Of a DNA stretch of 12,017 nucleotides, positions 1 to 6,366 are shown in pieces (the first letter of the stretch is position 1; every line of letters starts with the position of its first letter). The DNA is taken from contig DLYY01000012.1 in assembly GCA_003447535.1 (NCBI GenBank), positions 1 through 12,017 of the forward strand, in the 5' to 3' direction. Source of the stretch: Bacteroidota bacterium (GTDB taxonomy: Bacteria > Bacteroidota > Bacteroidia > Chitinophagales > UBA8649). The position numbers and the translations under genes were made by a program. The notes under the pieces were generated by a model, which saw nothing but the letters and a program-made list of their open reading frames with translations, did no database searches and had not been told where the DNA came from.

Positions 1-333
1 GTGTGCTGCAGCAATTCGATAGCCCCGGTTTCTTAGGCCCTTGATACATTGCCGAACATCCCTGTGTTTATTGATCTCTACCCACTTTGCAGCACCTCGA
101 CTCATATCCCTGTGTATCGCAAACTCATTAATGTTATCCACCACATGCATCTCTTGAAGCCCAAAGCACTCACAACTTCGAAGCAAGGCATTGGCATTAT
201 GTTCCCTATAAAGTTCTTCGGTAATCACCGTTAAGAACCGTGTGCGTTGGCGCAAAATATCATGCATTAAGTCCCATCTATTATCAGTGAGATAGGGACG
301 CAAATGATCAATGGCCTGTTGAGTGGAAATCAT
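1..333 (-). CDS. trmH: TrmH/SpoU-family tRNA (guanosine-2'-O)-methyltransferase, N-terminal part (runs off left edge)
   Basis: The first 111 codons are present, from an ATG at 333-331, and the frame is open to base 1. The protein begins with a short helical lead (residues 1-34) followed by the SpoU-type start of the fold: a strand LTVITEEL (34-41), then HNANALLRSCECFG (45-58), which matches the family motif in which an Asn and an Arg bind the substrate, and EMHVVDN (61-67). RGAAKWVEI (79-87) matches the G-A-S-K-W segment typical of TrmH (Gm18 of tRNA) rather than rRNA members. The SAM-binding trefoil knot would lie in the missing C-terminal part. The gene follows the RluA-type synthase by 37 bases on the same strand, so it is probably last or near last in that operon. 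TrmH is the best assignment; another SpoU methyltransferase is possible because the knot cannot be seen. Confidence 0.82.
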   Translation of the reverse strand, partial: MISTQQAIDHLRPYLTDNRWDLMHDILRQRTRFLTVITEELYREHNANALLRSCECFGLQEMHVVDNINEFAIHRDMSRGAAKWVEINKHRDVRQCIKGLRNRGYRIAAAH

Positions 334-370
334 GACTTTGTTAAAACTAAAACTACGGAAGACGACCTAA

Positions 371-1063
371 TCAAGCAAGATGGTCTGAGAGGAGCTCCCA
401 GATTCGGTCAGCCATAGGAGGCAGGGCTTCAACATAGATGGCTTCTTTGGTGGTGGGATGCGAAAAACGCAAGGAACGGGCATGGAGGTGAATGGATTTA
501 TCCTCATTAGGCCTTGGAAACCCATATTTTATATCCCCTTTGATAGGACAACCTATAGTCGATAATTGGCAACGAATCTGATGGTGCCGTCCAGTAACAG
601 GATGCACTTCAAGGAGATGATACCGTTCTAAACTACGCTTCAATGAATACCTCAATATGGCCTCTTTAGACTTTGGACGGCCTGCTTTACACGGCCTTGA
701 TTTATTGGCTTTTGGATCTTTGATAAGATGATGAACGAGCTTACCCTCTAAATCCTTAGGTCGCTCTTGGACCACTGCCCAATAGGTCTTTTGGGTTAGA
801 CGGTCTTTAAATGCAGCATTTAGTCTCGTAAGTGCTTTGCTTGTTCTTGCTAAGACGATTACGCCACTTGTTACCCTATCAAGCCGATGAACTAATCCTA
901 CAAAGGCTTCGCCTGACTTGTTTTTTTCTTTTTTAATATACTCCTTTGCCCAATCAAGCAAGGTCACATCTCCCGTAGCATCACCTTGCACAAGCATGGT
1001 AGGAGGCTTATTGACTACCAATAAGTGATTATCGCTGTATAATATCTCTGGATGGCTAAGCAA
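371..1063 (-). CDS. RluA-family RNA pseudouridine synthase
   Basis: This 230-residue cytoplasmic enzyme converts uridine to pseudouridine in rRNA or tRNA. The catalytic motif HRLDRVTSG is at residues 59-67 with Asp62 as the nucleophile. NKPP (18-21) is the usual early motif and GRHHQIR (158-164) is the family's later RNA-binding motif. There is no N-terminal S4 domain, so this is the short catalytic-core form common in Bacteroidota, and the target base cannot be told from sequence. The only usual start codon available is TTG (1063-1061): the next in-frame codon group upstream ends in a TAA at 1072-1070. The start overlaps the end of the FAD oxidoreductase gene by 8 bases (TTGCTTAG), suggesting translational coupling. 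A trmH-type gene follows. Confidence 0.9.
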   Translation of the reverse strand: MLSHPEILYSDNHLLVVNKPPTMLVQGDATGDVTLLDWAKEYIKKEKNKSGEAFVGLVHRLDRVTSGVIVLARTSKALTRLNAAFKDRLTQKTYWAVVQERPKDLEGKLVHHLIKDPKANKSRPCKAGRPKSKEAILRYSLKRSLERYHLLEVHPVTGRHHQIRCQLSTIGCPIKGDIKYGFPRPNEDKSIHLHARSLRFSHPTTKEAIYVEALPPMADRIWELLSDHLA

Positions 1064-2093
1064 AGCGCATTAGGTTTACTTCAGGCAAGATATCCTTTTG
1101 ATTAATCACTGCATCGAGTAACATATCCGCAAAATAAGGACTAAGCGAATACCCTTTGGTTCCCATTCCAGCGAGGCATGCAACCTGGGAGCTCTTTGGG
1201 CTCCATCCTATTATTGGGCGTCGATCTTTGGAAGCTGGTCTCAACCCTGCAAGATGATCTAAGACACGGTATTCACCTTGAAAGCTCCTAGCCAAGCGGT
1301 CAAGTAAACCTTCTTTTCCAGTAGCGGTTGGGTCTATTGTTTCATCCTCCCAAGCATAGGTAGAACCGACCCAGTACCTATCATTTCCCAAGGGAACAAT
1401 GTTTACTTGATGACCAATAATTATATCCCTTGGAAGGGATTTACTCTCAATAATTAGCGCTTCTCCCTTATTGGCTCGCACTGGAATATCGCGGAAAAAT
1501 GGATTCGAGGAAATAGCATGTCCTTGGCAGAAGATGATATGCTTAGCACGTAGCGATCGATACCGAATAGAATCCTTGTCAAGGGTAAGATTTGAAACAT
1601 CAAACACTTCCTTGTGGTAACATCCCTTGTTTACCCAGCGCCGCACCGAGGCGTCAAGCAAAGCTGGCCCATCCACGCGATAGGCCTTATCAATATAGAA
1701 GCCTCCATAGGGTTGAACGAGATTGATTCCTTGGAGGCTAGATGGTTGTTTGTCTTGCAAATATTTATGATACGCTGGATTCCCTAAGCGCATTTGCCAT
1801 GTGTTTAAAGAATCAATATCTGGAAGGACTTTGAACAGGGGGTGTGCATGAATTATTGGCTCACTGAGGCCTTTTTCAAGCCATGCATAATGTTTTTCTA
1901 GAAAGGGCCATAACGTATCGGCTTGCCAGGTTTTGACATACTTTCGACCAGTTATGGGATTAATCATGCCGACAGCAACTTTCGACGTGCTGTAACCTCC
2001 CTCGTCGATGACACAGAAAGAAAGCCCCCTCGTTTCGGCAAGATGGGCAAGATTGCAGCCTGCAATCCCATGCCCTACTATAATTATATCAAT
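1056..2093 (-). CDS. DadA-like FAD-dependent oxidoreductase (DAO family), probable ATT start
   Basis: A 345-residue flavoenzyme if read from the ATT at 2093-2091. That start gives an N terminus (M)DIIIVGHGIAG containing the Rossmann GxGxxG (Gly7, Gly9, Gly12) that binds the FAD ADP moiety. The first ATG (1967) would remove 42 residues and the whole dinucleotide-binding motif, so it cannot be the functional start. No ATG, GTG or TTG lies between the upstream in-frame TAG (about 2113) and the GxGxxG. The C-terminal half has GLRPASKDRRPIIG (about 283-296) and GMGTKGYSLSP (about 309-319), typical of the DAO fold around the isoalloxazine. The length matches Bacteroidota homologues of about 350 residues annotated only as FAD-dependent oxidoreductases. 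The substrate is unknown; an amine or amino acid is likely, and a link to RNA modification as in the MnmC C-terminal domain is only a guess from the neighbours. Confidence 0.85.
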   Translation of the reverse strand: MDIIIVGHGIAGCNLAHLAETRGLSFCVIDEGGYSTSKVAVGMINPITGRKYVKTWQADTLWPFLEKHYAWLEKGLSEPIIHAHPLFKVLPDIDSLNTWQMRLGNPAYHKYLQDKQPSSLQGINLVQPYGGFYIDKAYRVDGPALLDASVRRWVNKGCYHKEVFDVSNLTLDKDSIRYRSLRAKHIIFCQGHAISSNPFFRDIPVRANKGEALIIESKSLPRDIIIGHQVNIVPLGNDRYWVGSTYAWEDETIDPTATGKEGLLDRLARSFQGEYRVLDHLAGLRPASKDRRPIIGWSPKSSQVACLAGMGTKGYSLSPYFADMLLDAVINQKDILPEVNLMRFA

Positions 2094-3247
2094 TAACGCT
2101 GTATCGATACCCTAAAGGTATACCCTTCCCCTGAGACATAGTACATGCCCTCCGGAAGTTCTACTACTTCGAGATAGCCTTGAGGGGCTGGCGACTCAAG
2201 CATCAAGCGACCATCTTGACTGAAGACTTGGTAAGTTGATCCCTGCAAAAGCCTCGGAACAAAAACACGCTCCTTGGTCGGATTCGGGAAAACCTGAAAC
2301 GAAGCATCTAATGAAGACACATCTGTGGGAACATAGACAAAAGATGGATCCTTACTAAAGCGTTCGAAAAACCGCCAAATCTCCGTAGAACCATCAATCT
2401 CATAGCTTATACCATCTCCTGGGAAAGCAATGGGTGTCCCTGGCCACGTATGCGTCGCATTGGTCAATTTATAAAACCATAACTCTCCGTTATCTAGACA
2501 GTTTGGATAGATAAAGCGTTCGGTTGATACGCCATCATTATCGATGTCTCCATAGTCCCTGTAATCGGCCTGGGCATCACAAGCATTGCGATCTCTTATC
2601 AATTCCACAGCACCCTCGACACCGATATAACCAGGAAAAGGAAAATATTCCACCGTTGTATCTTCCGTCCCATGGACTTGCATGACGGGCACAGTGCGTG
2701 CTGATGGGCAAGAGTCTACTATAGAAAGGGGTAGTAAACCTGTAATGGAAGCCATTGCCGTAAATCGCTCACCTAGCGCGCAAGACAAAAAGTAACTCAT
2801 AAACCCCCCTGCACTCATACCACATGTATAGATTCGGTTGGTATCAATCGCGTAATTTGCGATAAAGAAGTCAATCAAGCTATCCACAAAACCAACATCA
2901 TCTGGGATAACTGGAGTGACGCCTGGAAGGCTAATATTGTAGGTCAGATTCCACTGACGAAAATTGTTAATGATTTCCGCGTTAGGGTAGACTACTATAA
3001 AATTATTGAGATCAGCGACCCCATCCATCTGAGAATAAATTCGCTGTTGATAAGAATTACTGCCACGTCCATGCATATTAAACACCAATGGAATCTCCTC
3101 GGAACCATCATAGGCGGCAGGAATATGAAATTCGTATAGGCGATTAAGCCCATCATAGACCATCGTATCGATATCCGTTTGTGCCGATACCGAAAAAACG
3201 ATCGAACAAAGGGATAGGCTAAAGAAATATCTTGTTAAGTTTTTCAT
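2093..3247 (-). CDS. Secreted PHB-depolymerase/feruloyl-esterase-like alpha/beta hydrolase with T9SS sorting domain
   Basis: A 384-residue exported hydrolase. The ATG at 3247 is preferred because it starts a clean signal peptide (KNLTRYFFSLSL... ending SVSAQ, residues 2-23) and makes an ATGA overlap with the lipoprotein gene; the ATG at 3271 would add eight unneeded residues. The alpha/beta-hydrolase core has the oxyanion segment HGRGSN (59-64), nucleophile elbow GMSAGG (Ser145), an acid in HGTED (Asp196) and THTWPG (His266), the pattern of LpqC/poly(3-hydroxybutyrate) depolymerase-type esterases. A DIDNDG stretch (234-239) looks like a calcium loop. After a linker, residues about 313-384 (FQVFPNPTKERVFV, then LPEGMYYV) are a type A T9SS sorting domain, so the enzyme should be surface-attached or released. 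The substrate (polyester, feruloylated or acetylated glycan) is not determinable. Confidence 0.86.
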   Translation of the reverse strand: MKNLTRYFFSLSLCSIVFSVSAQTDIDTMVYDGLNRLYEFHIPAAYDGSEEIPLVFNMHGRGSNSYQQRIYSQMDGVADLNNFIVVYPNAEIINNFRQWNLTYNISLPGVTPVIPDDVGFVDSLIDFFIANYAIDTNRIYTCGMSAGGFMSYFLSCALGERFTAMASITGLLPLSIVDSCPSARTVPVMQVHGTEDTTVEYFPFPGYIGVEGAVELIRDRNACDAQADYRDYGDIDNDGVSTERFIYPNCLDNGELWFYKLTNATHTWPGTPIAFPGDGISYEIDGSTEIWRFFERFSKDPSFVYVPTDVSSLDASFQVFPNPTKERVFVPRLLQGSTYQVFSQDGRLMLESPAPQGYLEVVELPEGMYYVSGEGYTFRVSIQR

Positions 3248-3753
3248 TGCTTGTAATAAGTTAACTGGCATTCTCCGTACTGACTTCCAAAGTAATACTG
3301 CACAGTTAACAGAATGTCTCCAGCCCCTGTATTGTTCAAATATTGACCAGAAACATTAGCCTGAAAACTTCCTCGATTCACAGCAAACTCTATGATATTG
3401 CCTTCGTTAGCAGGACTGGTATATATAAAAGCATCGACACTGCCTTGATTCATAAAGTTTCCAAAGGTAATGCGGTTGGGGTACGCCCCATCCCACAAGA
3501 TAAAGTCAAAGGGAGCACCGATGTAACTTCCTTGAAAACAATTGGCCACTACGGTATAATTTCCTACATATTTTTGAGCGGCTATAGTTTGGCACTCCGG
3601 TCCTTCATAGCCATCCAAGCAATAGCAATTTCCATTAATACAACTTTGATTGTTCCCGCATATAACATCATCACAAGATCGTCGATCACCGCAATTGGTT
3701 AACATTAGCATAAGGAAGGTGATAGGTATCACCAGGAGATTTCTAAACATCAT
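3244..3753 (-). CDS. Lipoprotein with an N-terminal EGF-like domain
   Basis: A 169-residue protein of unknown function. Residues 1-20 are a hydrophobic leader ending LTNC, giving a lipobox with Cys21 as the lipidated residue; there are two adjacent ATG codons (3753 and 3750) and either would serve. Right after the anchor come six cysteines at 27, 32, 38, 43, 45 and 54 spaced C-x4-C-x5-C-x4-C-x-C-x8-C, the classical EGF pattern with the final GYEGPEC turn. The rest (60-169) is predicted mostly beta, rich in aromatics and Asn/Gly, with two more cysteines (72, 162) that could form one disulfide. It starts 4 bases after the ABA4-like gene and its TGA stop overlaps the hydrolase ATG, so the last two are probably translated together. 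It likely sits on the outer membrane; a partner role for the hydrolase is inferred from coupling only. Confidence 0.82.
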   Translation of the reverse strand: MMFRNLLVIPITFLMLMLTNCGDRRSCDDVICGNNQSCINGNCYCLDGYEGPECQTIAAQKYVGNYTVVANCFQGSYIGAPFDFILWDGAYPNRITFGNFMNQGSVDAFIYTSPANEGNIIEFAVNRGSFQANVSGQYLNNTGAGDILLTVQYYFGSQYGECQLTYYKQ

Positions 3754-3757
3754 TTAA

Positions 3758-4201
3758 TTAGTTTTCAGATCGATAATAGAACAAAAAATAGAGTAAAAAA
3801 CCCATGGGACCAGCCATCAGACTCATCGTCAAAATTCCTCCAAGAATGAGTCTTCTCTTGATTGACGGATTTGAATTCTGCTGCTGTGCATGGCGAGCAA
3901 TCCATGTGCCTACAAAGAGGTCAAAAACAAGAAAGTGTTGCCAAGCCACAAGCACGCCCAATGGACTTGAAAAAAGACTCGTTAAACCTGTTAGCGTGGA
4001 AAATGCATCAGGAGATGGTGCTGGATCTTGGGTAATTGCCCAGCAAAATAACATGCCATAAATCAAGGCAAGCAATGCATGGATACGCAGAGAAAATACC
4101 CATAGTTTAGTCACCCTAGCACCCGGCGCAAAAACCAACAATCCCCACACCGGCATCGGTAGTAAATTGATTATACGATAAAGAACTTCTAAATCAAGCA
4201 T
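3758..4201 (-). CDS. ABA4-like (DUF4281) multi-pass membrane protein
   Basis: A 147-residue integral membrane protein with about four hydrophobic segments (about 9-26, 35-57, 79-100 and 117-141). The signature fits the ABA4-like family, named after the plant protein required for neoxanthin formation: INLLPMPVWGLLVFAP near the N terminus, SLFSSPLGVLVAWQHFLVFDLF (in two parts, 75-85 and 86-96) and AGPMGFLLYF (130-139). The WxHxLxxDLF region with its His and Asp is the conserved core. The ATG at 4201 is chosen because it begins just ahead of the first conserved segment; an in-frame ATG at 4303 would run into the divergent aminopeptidase gene and add 34 residues unlike the family. The bacterial role is not established, and no carotenoid gene is visible here. 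It heads the six-gene minus-strand run, 4 bases before the lipoprotein gene. Confidence 0.8.
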   Translation of the reverse strand: MLDLEVLYRIINLLPMPVWGLLVFAPGARVTKLWVFSLRIHALLALIYGMLFCWAITQDPAPSPDAFSTLTGLTSLFSSPLGVLVAWQHFLVFDLFVGTWIARHAQQQNSNPSIKRRLILGGILTMSLMAGPMGFLLYFLFYYRSEN

Positions 4202-4229
4202 AGTATTTACATTGTTGTTTTCGGTAATG

Positions 4230-4252
4230 CCAAGATAAGACTTGTATCTTCG
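4230..4252. promoter_or_regulatory. Candidate divergent promoter region with a dyad
   Basis: The 72-base gap between the ABA4-like gene and the aminopeptidase gene must hold both promoters. On the plus strand TATCTTCG (4245-4252) and on the minus strand TATCTTGG (4237-4230) each match the Bacteroidota -7 consensus TAnnTTTG at five of its six fixed bases, differing at the seventh position. The two boxes contain the arms of an inverted repeat, AAGATA (4232-4237) and TATCTT (4245-4250), 7 bases apart. No clear -33 TTTG is seen for either; TTTCG-like runs lie at roughly the right distance on both sides. Assignment is by motif only. Confidence 0.35.
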
Positions 4253-4273
4253 AAACGAAAGAACGATTGCCCC

Positions 4274-5374
4274 ATGAATGTCATGTACAACAAATATGCC
4301 CACCTCCTTACCGACTATTGCCTAAACGTCCAAAAAGGAGACAGGGTTTATGTGCGCACCACCTATCTGGCCGAAAAGCTTGTCCAAGAGTTAATGCGCG
4401 AAGTAACTAAGGCAGGAGGCCATCTTATCACAGACATTCAATTCCAAGGACAAGAGGAGATATATTATAGCGAGGCCTCTCAGCATCAACTAGAGTACGT
4501 CAATCCCCTAAAGAATCATGTGATTCGAGAGTTTAACAAATACCTTGTCATTATTGCTCCCTTTGAGAGCAATGGTCCTCAAAAGGATTATGCTGATAAA
4601 AAGGCAATTGCAAGAAAGACGGGAGAAGAGCTGAGCAATCTCTATATGCAACGCACAGGAAGTAAGGATATGGAACGCAGTCTGTGTTTGTTCCCTACGG
4701 AAGCAAATGCCAAACGCGCTGGAATGTCTTTAGAAGATTATGAACAGTTTGTTTTTAGAGGATGTGGCCTACTTGAAGAAAACCCTAAAGACGTCTGGCT
4801 CAAGGTACGAGAAGAGCAACAAGCGGTTGTGGACTATCTTAATCAAGTGGACACCGTCACCTATGAAGGACCCGGCTTTTCCATAAGTTATCGATGTAAA
4901 GATCGTTTATGGATCAATAGCGATGGGCGCACGAATATGCCCTCAGGCGAGGTGTATACTGCACCCATAGAAGATTCCATAAATGGTAACATCAAATTCA
5001 GCTACGACAGCTTGTATATGGGAAGGGAAGTAAGCGGAGTAGAACTGACCGTAAAAGAAGGCAAAGTCGTCAAATGGACAGCGGATAAGGGCCAAGATTT
5101 TCTGGACTACATATTTTCTATCCCTGGAGCACGAATTTTTGGTGAGGCCGCTATTGGCACAAACTATCACATTCAACGTCCTACAAAAAACATCTTGTTT
5201 GATGAAAAGATGGGCGGCTCCGTTCATATGGCAATTGGTCAATCCTATCCGCAATGTGGAGGAAGCAATACCTCTTCCGTGCACTGGGATATGATTACTG
5301 ATATGCGACAAGGTGGTGCAATCTACGCGGATGGCGTCCGCATTTATGAAAATGGTAAATTCCTAATTGGGTGA
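4274..5374 (+). CDS. M29-family (AmpS/aminopeptidase T-like) metallo-aminopeptidase
   Basis: A 366-residue cytoplasmic enzyme that removes N-terminal residues from peptides using two metal ions. The family's metal ligands are all visible: Glu226 in NMPSGEV (221-227), Glu291 in FGEAAIGTN (289-297), His318 in GSVHMAIG (315-322), Tyr325, and His337 and Asp339 in HWDMI (337-341). The N-terminal domain (residues 1-190) has the usual start YNKYAHLLTDYCL and KGDRVYV. The length is close to the family norm of about 370-410. The start is taken at 4274 (ATG), with a second ATG three codons on at 4283 that fits homologues equally well. There is no Shine-Dalgarno. The stop overlaps the GTG start of the GtrA-like gene by 4 bases. 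No signal peptide is present. Confidence 0.92.
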   Translation: MNVMYNKYAHLLTDYCLNVQKGDRVYVRTTYLAEKLVQELMREVTKAGGHLITDIQFQGQEEIYYSEASQHQLEYVNPLKNHVIREFNKYLVIIAPFESNGPQKDYADKKAIARKTGEELSNLYMQRTGSKDMERSLCLFPTEANAKRAGMSLEDYEQFVFRGCGLLEENPKDVWLKVREEQQAVVDYLNQVDTVTYEGPGFSISYRCKDRLWINSDGRTNMPSGEVYTAPIEDSINGNIKFSYDSLYMGREVSGVELTVKEGKVVKWTADKGQDFLDYIFSIPGARIFGEAAIGTNYHIQRPTKNILFDEKMGGSVHMAIGQSYPQCGGSNTSSVHWDMITDMRQGGAIYADGVRIYENGKFLIG

Positions 5375-5784
5375 TTCTCGAATTTTTAGAAAGCCTCCCC
5401 AATGCATTAAAGTTTTCCGTAATTGGCGGCTCAGCTTTTATCATTGACCTAATACTGACCTTTTTTCTTAAGGACGTTATAAAAGTCAAACCCATTCTGT
5501 CAAATTCAATCGGCTTTATTATTGGAATATTACTGCGGTTTTTTGGTAATCGCTATTGGACATTTCATCAGGATTCGATGGATAATTTTTGGCAGGATTT
5601 CTTTCAATATGTCGGTATTGAATCTGCTGGACTGCTTATTGTCAACTTTGCAGTATGGCAACTAGCTCAAAAAAGAAAGATTGTCTCTTTCTTTTGGGCC
5701 AAAGTTATCGGCATGTCGGTCTTTTACCTCTACAACTACTCAATGAATGCGGTCGTCACCTTTAATCGAGGAGTGTTTGAATAG
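5371..5784 (+). CDS. GtrA-family four-TM membrane protein
   Basis: A 137-residue inner-membrane protein with four hydrophobic segments (about 12-32, 42-59, 80-97 and 107-127). The GtrA hallmarks are present: the early FSVIGGSAFIIDLILTFFL, the loop RFFGNRYWTF (56-65) and the last helix YNYSMNAVVTF (121-131). GtrA-type proteins are thought to move or help move polyprenyl-linked sugars across the membrane for surface glycan decoration. No glycosyltransferase lies next to it. It starts with GTG at 5371, forming GTGA with the aminopeptidase stop, so it is likely translated by reinitiation. It ends 6 bases before the convergent stop of the beta-barrel gene, leaving no space for a terminator. Confidence 0.88.
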   Translation: MILEFLESLPNALKFSVIGGSAFIIDLILTFFLKDVIKVKPILSNSIGFIIGILLRFFGNRYWTFHQDSMDNFWQDFFQYVGIESAGLLIVNFAVWQLAQKRKIVSFFWAKVIGMSVFYLYNYSMNAVVTFNRGVFE

Positions 5785-5790
5785 CTAATG

Positions 5791-6273
5791 CTAGAAATAA
5801 TATCCAACAGATATCGTAGGATGGAAATTCAAATTAATCAGTCCACCTGCTCCACGGAACTCCATACCTAACGATGCGCCTCCAGAAACCGAAACCGGGT
5901 ATTCGCTAAAAAGGTGCTGATAGCCTACACTCCCTCCCGCCAACAACAGAAGACCTCCTTTCGATCCCAATCCGGCATAAGGTCCAAAATACAAGCCACG
6001 TAGAGCAATATCGGTAAGGTAAAACCTAAGTTCAGGCTTGATAAACATACCCAAAGTGCCTCCACCTGTAAAGAAATTTAATCCGCCATTGACTGACATA
6101 TTGGAGTTCAGCAATGCCTCAAATTCTAAGGCCGTCATGTAGCCGGATTGTGTAACCGTATTCGTCGACATATAGAGCAACCCAGGAGAAAACTTCGCAT
6201 TATACTCTTGGGCTAAACTCGTAGAAACACACCCGATGAAAAAAAGAACACTGAAAATTAGACTTCGTACCAT
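5791..6273 (-). CDS. Small outer-membrane beta-barrel protein
   Basis: A 160-residue secreted protein. The ATG at 6273 is chosen because it starts a good signal peptide (VRSLIFSVLFFIGCVSTSLAQ, shortened here as residues 2-22, cleaved near SLA-Q); the longer open frame to 6336 would bury that signal behind 21 residues. The mature part alternates hydrophobic/aromatic and small residues with many glycines (FFTGGGTLGMF, GPYAGLGSKGG, AGGSVGYQHLF, SGGASLGMEF) and ends in ISVGYYF, a terminal aromatic as in outer-membrane barrels. About eight strands fit the length. No catalytic motif is seen. The Cys at residue 14 lies in FIGC, which is a poor lipobox, so a free barrel is favoured over a lipoprotein. 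It stands between thiL and the convergent GtrA gene. The exact function is unknown. Confidence 0.7.
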   Translation of the reverse strand: MVRSLIFSVLFFIGCVSTSLAQEYNAKFSPGLLYMSTNTVTQSGYMTALEFEALLNSNMSVNGGLNFFTGGGTLGMFIKPELRFYLTDIALRGLYFGPYAGLGSKGGLLLLAGGSVGYQHLFSEYPVSVSGGASLGMEFRGAGGLINLNFHPTISVGYYF

Positions 6274-6299
6274 ACCACTTTGCTTTATATAAAAGTACG

Positions 6300-6315
6300 A
6301 TTGAGACCTCTCAAT
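6300..6315. repeat. Imperfect palindrome upstream of the beta-barrel gene
   Basis: Seven-base arms ATTGAGA (6300-6306) and TCTCAAT (6309-6315) flank a two-base CC centre. A two-base loop is too tight for a stable RNA hairpin, so if it is functional it is more like a dimeric protein binding site than a terminator. It lies 27 bases before the ATG of the beta-barrel gene. Confidence 0.4.
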
Positions 6316-6333
6316 TATTGTTTGGGTTACGCA

Positions 6334-6366
6334 CAAAGTAATTGTTCACATCCGCGGCAAACCAAC
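6334..6366 (-). promoter_or_regulatory. Possible promoter for the beta-barrel gene
   Basis: On the minus strand TTACTTTG (6341-6334) matches the Bacteroidota -7 box TAnnTTTG except for the second base, and two TTG-type triplets lie upstream within the end of thiL (TTG at about 6366-6364, leaving a spacer of about 21 bases; TTTG at about 6361-6358, leaving 16). It would give a 5' untranslated leader of about 55 bases before the ATG at 6273, with the imperfect palindrome at 6300-6315 inside that leader. Motif match only. Confidence 0.3.

Noticed and set aside
49..234. Open frame on the plus strand at the left edge
   Set aside because: It is antisense to the trmH-type gene, whose protein matches SpoU motifs; this frame encodes nothing recognisable.
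1056..1967. The FAD oxidoreductase as a genuinely truncated 303-residue protein or pseudogene
   Set aside because: The missing N terminus with an intact GxGxxG is encoded in frame immediately upstream, with no frameshift or stop.
3343..4061. Two plus-strand open frames (3343-3702, 3804-4061)
   Set aside because: They lie opposite the EGF lipoprotein and ABA4-like genes, which have clear domain patterns; the frames look like shadows.
4943..5495. Minus-strand open frames opposite the aminopeptidase and GtrA genes
   Set aside because: Both opposite-strand genes have intact catalytic or family motifs, and these frames have no signal, domain or start context.
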